This document shows positions 38,301 through 50,300 of a stretch of DNA of 64,000 bases, piece after piece. The position numbers were made by a program, and so were the translations under genes. The number at the start of each line of letters is the position of its first letter. Position 1 is the stretch's first letter. Below the pieces are notes generated by a model that was not told the origin of the DNA, did not search any database, and was given only the letters and a program-made list of their open reading frames with translations. The DNA comes from Pteria penguin (lineage: Eukaryota > Mollusca > Bivalvia > Pterioida > Pteriidae). Location: the NCBI GenBank assembly GCA_035048485.1, contig CM068581.1, positions 7,453,430-7,517,429 of the forward strand. The letters are read 5' to 3'.

Positions 38301-41300
38301 TTCGCAGTTTTAGCTTCTTCCTATTCCATTATTTCCAAGGAACTGACCCCCAAACCTAATGTAAGACTGAGTATATATCAGTTGATATCTCCAGCACTTG
38401 AAGTACTGTTCTTTGCTATTAAGTCTAAAAAAGAATGCTATAGCATCAGAATGATCTCTTCAGTAGCTTTGATGCCACCCATGTACAAACACTGTGATCT
38501 TACCTGCTAGCTACATCTGTGGCAATAAGTATGTTGATTTGATTTGATTTGAACTTTGCTAATGCTGCTAGTCTTTCCTTCTGTCGAATCATTGAATGAA
38601 GGATGACACACTGTAATCCTAACTGTGTACACACCATCCCCAATATCTGGGTATACCTGGCCACAAAATGTATATATATATAATATCTGGGTATACCTGG
38701 CCACAAAAATGTATATATATATAATATCTGGGTATACCTGGCCACAAAATGTATGTACATATAATATCTGGGTATACCTGGCCACAAAATATATATACAT
38801 ATAATATCTGGGTATACCTGGTCACAAAATGTATATACCTGGCCACAAAATATATATACATATAATATCTGGGTATACCTGGCCACAAAATGTATATACA
38901 TATAATATCTGGGTATACCTGGCCACAAAATGTATATACATATAATATCTGGGTATACCTGGCCACAAATTAAATATATATATATATCTGAATATACCTG
39001 GCAACAATTGAATATACATATGGTACAATATCTAGGTACACTTGGTTGGTTGGTTGGTTCGTTGATTGGTGTTTTACGTCGCTTTCAACAATATTTCAGT
39101 TATATCGCGACATGGAAGCAGGAAGTTACCAACCTCTTAAACATAGTGGCGCAACCCGGGAATCAAACCCGGATCGGCACCGCAAGCCAAGCGCTTAACC
39201 ACTACACCAGGCCTGCCCCCGGGTACACTTGGTCACAAACTGTATATACATATAATATCTGGGTACACCGGGCCACAAAATGTATAAACATATGATATCT
39301 GGGTACATCTAGCAACAAAATGTATATACATATCATATCTGGGTATACCTGACTGCAATATGTACCAGTTTATACATGTACCGTAATATCTCAGTATATC
39401 TAGACATGAAATGTATATATATATATATTTCTAAGATTCTAATGCAGCCACCAGTGCAGCCATAATGGATTACGTAACACTATTTTTACATAATAATGCC
39501 ATTTCAAATGAATTCATCAATACTTTTGAGTAGATCATTCTTGCATAATTTCATGTTCATTTTCATGAATATGCCCTCTTGGGATTTGTCTAGCTCTGTG
39601 AGCTGACTATAAAATGGCATGCCCTGCTACTGTCCATCACTAAAATATTGAAATGACATGCCCTGCTACCATCCAGGACTAGAACATTGAAATGACATGC
39701 TCTGCTATTATCCATGACTAAAACATTGAAATGACATGCCCTGCTACTATCCAGGACTGGAATATTGAAATGACACGCCCTGCTACCATCCAGGACTAGA
39801 ACATTGAAATGACATGCCCTGCTACCATCCATGACTAAAACATTGAAATGACATGCCCTGCTACCATCCATGACTAAAATATTGAAATGACATGCCCTGC
39901 TACCATCCAGGACTAGAACATTGAAATGACATGCTCTGCTACCATCCATAACTAAAACATTGAAATGACATGCTCTGCTACCATCCATGACTAAAACATT
40001 GAAATGACATGCCCTGCTACCATCCAGAACTAGAACATTGAAATGACATGCCCTACTACCATTAAGGGCTAGAACACTGAAATGACATGCCCTGCTACCA
40101 TCCAGGACTAGAACATTGAAATGACATGCCCTGCTACCATCCATGACTAAAACATTGAAATGACATGCCCTGCTACTATCCAGGACTAGACCATTTAGAT
40201 GACATGCCCTGCTACCATCCATGACTAAAACATTGAAATGACATGCCCTGCTACCATCAATGACTAAAACATTGACATGACTTTGAAATGACATGCCCTG
40301 CTACCATCCATGACTAAAATATTGAAATGACATGCCCTGCTACCATCCATGACTATAACATTGAAATGACATGTCCTGCTACCATCCATGACTAAAATAT
40401 TGAAATGACATGCCCTGCTACCATCTATGACTATAACATTGAAATGACATGCTCTGCTACCATCCTTGACTATAACATTGAAATGACATGCCCTGCTACT
40501 ATCCATGATTATAACATTGAAATGGCATGCTCTGCTACTATACATGACTAGAACATTAAAATGACATGTCCTGCTACCATCCAGGACTAGAACATTGAAA
40601 TGACATACCCTGTTACTATCCATGACTAAAACTTTGAAATGACATGCCTTGCTACTATCATTGATTAGAACATTGAAATGACATGCTCTGCTACCATCCA
40701 TGACTAAAACATTGAAATGACATGCTCTGCTACCATCCATTGACTAAAACATTGAAATGACATGCCCTGCTACCATCCAGGACTAGAACATTGAATGACA
40801 TGCTCTGCTATATTTCATGACAAGAACATTGCAATGACATGCCCCGCTACTATCCATGACTAAAACATTGAAATGACATGCTACTATCCATGATTAGAAT
40901 ATTGAAGGGCATGCCCTGTTACTATCCATGACTAAAACATTGAAATGACATGCCCTGCTACTATCCAGAACTAGAAAATTGAATGGACATGCCCCGCTAC
41001 TATCCATGACTAGAATGTTGAAATGACATGCCCTGCTACTGTCCATGACTGTCGAAATGACATGCCCTGCTACTACCCATGACCAGAACATTGAAATGAC
41101 ACGCCCTACTACTACCCATGACCAGAACATTAAAATGGCATGCCTTGCTACTATCCAAATGATATCTACTATTAAATGAATATTACATTTCATTGTAATG
41201 AAAGTCATACATACTTGCATGTGCTGGTAAAAATCATAATAGAACTTTTTTTGTTTTCTTCTGTATATTTATCTAGGATATGCATAAGGTAAGCGTCCTT

Positions 41301-44300
41301 AATATCTGCTGGCACCAATACATAATATTGCTTCAATCCTTCAACTGTGGCTACCCTGTAATTACCATGTCAAACACTTCACTTACAATTCAGGACTCAA
41401 GTAACTAATAGGGTTATGGCGTTATCAGTCACTTGGGTCTACAGCTTAAGCCACACTCAGTTTCATAATTTTTCTAACAATGTACAGTTTCAGAAATTCT
41501 CAGAAACTCCAGGTAACCATTCACACAGCCATCTAATAAAAGATACCTAAGTGAACCTGTACTGCTCACCTCATCACCTTTAGCAAATAAGAAGCTATGA
41601 AAGTTTCAGATTGTTCTTTAATCAATGGTATCCTTTTGCAGAAATTCTATTTCAGAACAACCAAAATAAAGTCACATCAATTTAAAACATACTCATGCAT
41701 TTAGTTTTTTATTCTGAGTAACCACTTAAATTTTTTTTCAAAAGATGGTACTTACTTCAACCTACACCACGGACAGACCACTTGGCAGATTCAAGCAAAA
41801 GAGCAACAGTACTTGTATGGGACAATGAATATTACAATCATGTCAAGATTTATCAAAATCCTTCAATTTGTTTTTAAGAAGTCCATCAAAGCTTACATTA
41901 TTAAACAATCCCTTCCCACTGCCATCTACTTTGAATCTTAAAAAAAAAATTAATTCTAAAAACAATAACACTTAATTCATTTAAATTATATAAGATACAC
42001 TACTCAAAATAAATGCTTTATAAGCAACCTTCAATGGAAAAATAAAAGAAATTATCTGAAAATGTACAAGAGCAGCAAAGTCTAAAAAGAAGTCAAAAAA
42101 AAGGTTTGTTGATCTATGCAGTCAGTGTGAAGAAGAAGTTGTCAAAGAAAGGTTTATGTTCCCTTCCAATGACACCTCTCTTGACAAATCTGGCTGAAAA
42201 ACAATAATACTTGTAGCAGACCATGAAATCTTCACCTCATGTTTCAGCATAATTTTTCATTCATTCTAAAGAAGTCCTTCAAAACTCATCTTTACATACC
42301 AATAGTATAAAAACCCATCTCTTTTTTATCTCCAAAAAATTGCAAAAAATCCTCAAAATTGTTCTTCTATTTCATTTCTTTCCAATAACATTTAATGATA
42401 TTTCGATGAAATCAGTTAAAATGCACAAGAATAATGCATTATAGACAATAAAATACCTAAAGCTAAAAATGTGCAAAAACATCAAATGATCAGTTTCCTG
42501 ATCTATGCAGCCAGTCTTAAGAAGTATTATGTCAAAGAAGGCTACTCTCTTCAATTATGTTAACCTGCACTAAGTCCATCCTTTAACAGACCTGGCTAAA
42601 AACCAGCAACACTTGAAGGAGACTTTTAACCCTAAAAATTTCATCAAAAAAAAAAATCCCTTCATTTGTTCTGAAGATGTTGAAAGTATAAAGGTTTACA
42701 CTGGACTGACAGACAGATGCCAGACAAAGAGTGATCACAAAAACTCAATTGACAACTGTAAATGCATACAGTGTTCCCATAATAAATGACATGTGCGACT
42801 CCTATGTGTACACAAATAACAAGTGGCCCAAGTGGACCTATATCGCTCACCTGAGTACCTAGATGATCAGTCATGCATGAAGGAAGAATTCATTTATTTT
42901 TGCATTACTGTGACTAAGTCAACACAAATGTTGAAAATATGTCAAATTTTATTTCAGACTAGAATAAAAAACAACACTTTTTTGCACATCCATTCAGGTG
43001 ATTTTGATATTAAGCATTTCCTTTGTCATTCAGGGCGACAAGTTAGTCATTTTCTTTAGGTGGGGCCTTTTGTTGAGTGATTTCAAGTCTGGGTCATGAA
43101 CAACAATTGTTTCAAATATTGTCCAGATCTAATTTAAAATTGCCTAATTTCATATGTTGAGTGTTGAGAAACATCTAAAACTTATTTAGATGTGTAAAGA
43201 AATGAAAACAAAATTTCTGACCACAGCTGGATTTGAACTGCTACTCTCCATATTTCAATTACCAAGTGGTATATGTACCATTGTGAGACCTACTTTTTAG
43301 ACATGTTGGCATTATCTGTTAACCAATTTGGATGAAATTTACCAAATTGATAGAGGACCTTTAGTACTTCATGTCTTCCACTTTACATTAAAATCTTTCA
43401 TGTGGTTTTGTAGAAAAAGTTGAAAATGTGAAAAATGGCCAACCCCCCCTATTTTTGGGAAGTCTTAAAAAATTCATGAAAAATCCAAAAATTGAGATAA
43501 TGACAAAATTCTTTCACAATAATATTCCTTACCACAATTATGATCAAAAAGTCATTATGAAATCATCAATATCAATTAACTGAAAAACATGACACATTTC
43601 AGCATTGAAATGACCAAGTCCAAAAACACATCAAAAAAACGTAAATTTCTATTTGACGGATCTTGGCCCCGAACACAATTTTTAATAACCCATCTTTATA
43701 GATTGTTGAAATGCAATTAGTTTCCCCATATATGTACTGGTTCTGGAGAAGAAGATGTTTGAAGAGGGGTACCGTTATGGGGCACTTTTGGCCCCGCCCT
43801 GGATCCACCCCTGAGGGAATCTGGATCTCGAACACATTTTAGTAGGGGACCTTGAGTACATCATTTACACAAAGTTTGATCCAAATCTGCAATGTAGTTC
43901 CAGAGAAGAAGTCGAAAATGTGAAAAAGTTAACGACGGACGGACGACGACGGACGGCGCACTATGACTATAGCTCACTTGAGCCTTTGGCTCAGGTGAGC
44001 TAAAAATGATGGACGGAGAGTATGCTATGACCATAGCTTGTATGAACTTGAAATACCCTACAGCAAACATTATTACTTTGAAAAGTAATAGCTTACATGC
44101 ACTCTACAGGAAAGGAGACTGTATCTCATGAAGGAATTGTGGACAATCAGAAACTGCACTGAAAAGTCAATGCATAGTGAAGTTACATCTAAACAACTCT
44201 GAAAACTTACTCTGATTTTTGTTGCCAGAAGAATGGTTTATTCATAGAAACCTCTTGTAGATCTTTTAATGTACTTGTCATAGTGGCACTAAAGAGTAAC

Positions 44301-47300
44301 GTTTGTCGTTTCTTTGGCAACACTTTGAAAATGGTCTCCAGCTGCTCACCAAAATCATCCTCAATAAGTCGATCAGCCTCATCTAATATCTAACAAGAAT
44401 ACACTCAATACATTAAACACTTCAAAAACACCTGACAATATCAAATAAATGACCTGGTTATCATTGTCTTACAGCTCATTACAGAACAGAATAACCACAC
44501 AAGTCATGGTCAACCATCACAGAACATACTTAAATGTGTTCAAATCTCAGAACGATATGTACATGCTTCCTCAAAATATAGTTCTAACATTTTTAAAATG
44601 GCCGCAATAGCAGCAACATTAGAATACTTCATTTTTTCAAATACCTCAGGCATAACAAGTACATCAATCCTATACATTGTCATTCCTCCAGAGTTCAGGA
44701 CTAGAACAACAAGCTGTGTTTGTGAAACACTAATGCCCACAGTGACACGAAAGTCCAAAAAGTTATCTTTAGCATGAAGGTCATTGTCAAGGTCAAAAGG
44801 TCATCGACCTTGGTGTCATTTGAAAGAGCTTCATTAGTTGAGTACGCATGACAAATATGAAGTCTCTATCCCTCACAGTTCAAAAGTTATAGCCAAGGTT
44901 AAAGTTGACAACAGACATACAATCAGACAGAACAAAAACAATATGCCCCCGGTCTATCGATCCGAGGGCATAAAAACGATAAAATCAGCACATGCACAAC
45001 TAAACCTCACACCTGATAAAGTGAGACAATAGTAATCCTCTGTGACTGAATTATCTACCAGGAGTAGCAACAAACTATTGTTCTATGGCCCATCATATTT
45101 TTTTAAGTCCACCAAATCCTACATTATCATTTCAGCCCCATCCTAGCATCATGAACTTTATAATCTTGGTAAAGGGTTCCATACTCCTTATATATCTATA
45201 TTCAGTTCTATATCTAGTCTTGCAGGAGTAGAGAAAATATTTTCAAATTCTTATTTGCTTTATTTTGGCCCAAAGCTTGCAAAGATCATGAAATTTATAC
45301 TTAATATTTCTCTTTCACCCAAAATATTGCATAGTAAATTTTGTAAAAATTAACAACATAGTTTTCAAGAAGTTAAAAATGTTTAACTGCTAATGCACTA
45401 CACTCAATTGAAGACCAGCGACAGAACCAATGGCAAAAGGTCACCAAAAAATCACAGATCACCAAGTAAATAAAATTTGAGAAACCTACCAAGAATTTAA
45501 TTTTTTTCAAACTAAATGTATCACAGCTCTGTAAGTGATCAGCTAATCGGCCAGGAGTGGAGATGACAATATGAGGTTTCACTTGTAAGTCAAGTCCTTG
45601 TTTCATCATATCTATAAATAAATTATATTCAAGATTTCAGTATTGTATCAAAGGCATACTGTAAAACATAGTAAGGTATACTGGTATTGTAGCATAGCGG
45701 TGATAAGTTAGTAAAATAGCATGATCTAGGATGGAATGATATTGAATAAATAATATAGTATATATGTCCTCTCATTTAAAAATCACACTGTAACCTACAT
45801 AATAATAATATATGATTAAACAGAATTTGGAAACAAATTCCAGCTCTGTGTTGTTTACATGTTGCTGGCATCTCAGATTATATCACTCAATAAAGGGAGA
45901 TATAAATTAATGCTGAAACTTTATCAATGTGTCTTATCTAGCTTGCTAGTAAATACCGTAACCTTACTAATGTGCCTTACCTAGCTTGCCAGTAAATCTC
46001 TCACCTTACTAATATGCCTTACCTAGTCTGCCAGTGAATACTGTCACCTTACTAATGTGCCATACCTAGTCTGCCAGTGAATACTGTCACCTTACTAATG
46101 TGCCTTACCTAGTCTGCCAGTAAATACTGTCACCTTACTAATGTGCCTTACCTAGCTTGCCAGTAAATCTCTCACCTTACTAATGTGCCTTACCTAGTCT
46201 GCCAGTGAATACTGTCACCTTACTAATGTGCCATACCTAGTCTGCCAGTGAATACTGTCACCTTACTAATGTGCCTTACCTAGTCTGCCAGTGAATACTG
46301 TCACCTTACTAATGTGCCTTACCTAGCTTGCCAGTAAATCTCTCACCTTACTAATGTGCCTTACCTAGTCTGCCAGTGAATACTGTCACCTTACTAATGT
46401 GCCATACCTAGTCTGCCAGTGAATACTGTCATCTTACTAATGTGCCTTACCTAGTCTGCCAATGAATACTGTCACCTTACTAATGTGCCGTACCTAGCCT
46501 TCCAGTAAATAATGTGACCTTACTAATGCGTCTTACCTAGCCTTCCAGTAAATAATGTCACCTTACTAATGTGTCTTACCTAGTCTGCCAGTAAATACTC
46601 TCACCTTACTAATGTGCCTTACCTAGTCTGCCAGTAAATACTGTCACCTTACCAATGTGTCTTACCTAGTCTGCTAGTAAATACTGTCACCTTACTAATG
46701 TGCTTTACCTAGTCTGCCAGTAAATACTGTCATCTTACCAATGTGTCTTACCTAGTCTGCCAGTAAATACTGTCACCTTACCAATGTGTTTTACCTAGTC
46801 TGCCAGTAAATACTCTCACCTTACTAATGTGCCTTACCTAGTCTGCCAGTAAATACTCTCACCTTACCAATGTGTCTTACCTAGTCTGCCAGTAAATACT
46901 GTCACCTTACCAATGTGTCTTACCTAGTCTGCCAGTAAATACACTCACCTTACCAATGCGTCTTACCTAGTCTGCCAGTAAATACTCTCACCTTACCAAT
47001 GTGTCTTACCTTGTCTGCCAATAAATACTGTCACCTTACCAATGTGTCTTACCTAGTCTGCCAGTAAATACTGTCACCTTACCAATGTGTCTTACCCAGT
47101 CTGCCAGTAAATACTCTCACTTTACTAATGTGCCTTACCTAGTCTGCCAGTAAATACTCTCACCTTACCAATGTGTCTTACCCAGTCTGCCAGTAAATAC
47201 TGTCACCTTACTAATGTGTCTTATCTAGTCTGCCAATAAATACTGTCACCTTACTAATGTGCCTTACCTAGTCTGCCAGTAAATACTGTCACCTTACCAA

Positions 47301-50300
47301 TGTGTCTAACCTAGTCTGCCAGTAAATACTCTCACTTTACTAATGTGTCTTACCTCATCTGCCAGTAAATACTGTCACCTTACTAATGTGTCTTACCTAG
47401 TCTGCCAGTAAATACTGTCACCTTACCAATGTGTCTTACCTAGTCTGCCAGTAAATACTCTCACCTTACTAATGTGCCTTACCTAGTCTGCCAGTAAATA
47501 ATGTCACCTTACCAATGTGTCTTACCTAGTCTGCCAGTAAATACTGTCACCTTACCAATGTGTCTTACCTTGTCTGCCAGTAAATACTGTCACCTTACCA
47601 ATGTGTTTTACCTAGTCTGCCAGTAAATACTGTCACCTTACCAATGTGTTTTACCTAGTCTGCCAGTAAATACTGTCACCTTACTAATGTGTCTTACCTA
47701 GTCTGCCAATAAATAATGTAACCTTACTAATGTGCCTTACCTAGTCTGCCAGTAAATCATGTCACCTTACTAATGTGCCTTACCTAGTCTGCCAGTAAAT
47801 ACTGTCACCTTACCAATGTGTCTAACCTAGTCTGCCAGTAAATACTCTCACCTTACTAATGTGTCTTACCTAGTCTGCCAGTAAATACTCTCACCTTACC
47901 AATGTGCCTTACCTAGTCTGCCAGTAAATACTGTCACCTTACCAATGTGTCTTACCTAGTCTGCCAGTAAATACTGTCACCTTACCAATGTGCCTTTCCT
48001 AGTCTGCCAGTAAATACTCTCACCTTACTCATGTGCCTTACCTAGTCTGCCAGTAAATACTCTCACTTTACTAATGTGCCTTAACTAGTCTGCCAGTAAA
48101 TACTCTCACCTTACTAATGTGCCTTACCTAGTCTGCCAGTAAATACTGTCACCTTACCAATGTATCTTACCTAGCCTGCCAGTAAATTGCCGATTGCTGG
48201 CTCTTAATGTGAACCCTGATAAATGTGACCTGACTCATGTGCCTTATTTAGCCTGCCAGAAATTAATGTAGACTTATAAATGTGCCTTATCTAGCCTGCC
48301 AGTAATAACGCTTAACTTATTAATGTGTCTTACCTAGCTTGCCTGAAATTACTGTGGCATTATAAATTTGCCTTACCTAGCCTTCCAATAATTACTGTCA
48401 CTTTACTGTCTGTTATTACTGCAAACATATCAATGTGTCTTACCTAGCCCATCATTCATCAATGCAACCTTATCAATGTGCTGTATCTGGCATGCCATTA
48501 ATTAGTATAACTTTACTATTGCCACTTTACTAGTCTACAAGTAATTAATGTAGCCTTATAAATGTGCCTTACCTAGCCAATCATTCATCAATGTAACCTT
48601 ATCCATGTGCCATGCCTAGCATGCCATTAATATAACCTTACTATTGCCACTTACCTAGTCTGTCGGTAATTAATGTAGCCTTATTAATGTGCCTTACCTA
48701 GCCCACCAGTTATCACCGTAACTCTCACATTTATGGGTTTTCCTAGAACATTAAACTGTTCTGCAATCTGGAATGCTAATTCTCTATAAAAAAAATTAAA
48801 CAACACTCTTATTTTTCTACATTATGATCAGCATTATGAGTCTATCAGAAGAAGTAAATCTTACAGACAATTTCTTAATGACTACATGTATGAGTTATTG
48901 AGTTATGAGTCTAATTGCTCTTAAACAGTAAAGATGAGAATGTACATAAAAATTATCTAGTTCAGGTCATAAAAAAACTCCTACATTCTCATTCACTATT
49001 TTCATAGATCATGAATTTCAGAAAAGAAAAGAAAATCAGAGATGAGGCTGAAAATCCTAGCAGGTTGGTATGAGACTCTAGGAATTTTTATTACTATAGC
49101 TTTATTCCAAATAAAGATGTTTGATATATGACTGTATTGTGATATATGACTGTATTGTAATATATGACTGTATTGTGATATATGACTGTATTGTGAAATT
49201 GTTAGAAATAATTACTTTACATCACTAAAATAAGCATGAAAAAATACTGTACCTTGTTGGTGTTAAGACAAGAGCAAATATGCCATAGGGATCCTCAGAG
49301 AGCTTCTGAAGTACAGGAAGAGCAAAAGCTGCTGTTTTACCACTTCCTGTTTTAGCACATCCAATGCAATCTTGACCTGTAGAAAGCCAAAAGATTATGT
49401 TCTTTCAGATGTGATATAGTCCCTTTTTACATAAGGAATACAGGTTATTATGTATATATTCAATATTTTGTTGAATTACACTAATCTTGAGTAAGTCTTT
49501 AAGAAGCTTTTAAATGATTTTTTGGTTTATACATGTAATGACAATTACTTTGATAGCATCTGATCCTTAATGAACACATACTTCACTGCCATTTACAGGC
49601 AATTCACAAAATTATCACTCGTAATATGGTGTCAATTGCCATATCACAGTCTTCAAAATATACTTTTTTCAATACAAGCCCAAAAGACAGGTGACAGACA
49701 AAAGTAAGAAACCAAAACAGATTTTCACAAGCCCTAAGTTTTAGGTAATACTTTTTATTTGTCAAAAAAGAAATGGACCTTATTCAATTTTAAAAGATGT
49801 AAGAGGTCAAATGCAGGACAAACTACATTTTGCTAGAATTTTCATTATGACATTAATGCTTGAATTGTGACGTCAAAGTGATGCGATGCAAGTCTGAAGG
49901 TTTTTCTTTTTATAGTTTTAATGTCTAAAAAGAAAATGCACAATTTTTATAACAATTCAAGTTATCCTTCAATTTCTCTCTCCGTCATCTGTCAGTATCT
50001 GAATCACTTTGGTGTTTCTCACATTTTCCATCTGACATCACTTACATTTATATTTTGCACAAAACAGAGTTATATTCCAACCATGGTCTACCATCGAACC
50101 AATATTGTTAAAATTTCCTCTGTCATGTAATTTCATACATATCTCCTTTCCTTTTTGCCCCCTCTTTTTCTTCAGTTGATGGTGGTGGTCTTTAAATCGA
50201 TTTTTGGCAAGGATTAGCCCCATCTTTATACATTTGTATTTCAAACAAAGAATCATACTACAATAATTTCCAAATAATGGGATATGCTTACAAGCCCTGC

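Noticed and set aside
38657..38928. Treating the open frame upstream of exon 7 as constitutive exon
   Set aside because: Exon 6 joins in exact phase to the acceptor at 38656 and the upstream frame is pure 40-bp repeat; retained only as a possible alternative-splicing source.
39590..40740. 234- and 158-codon ORFs with [10 protein letters not shown] repeats as a repeat protein
   Set aside because: The 39-bp period keeps one frame open automatically, and the array is confined to DDX49 intron 6. Kept only as a low-level finding.
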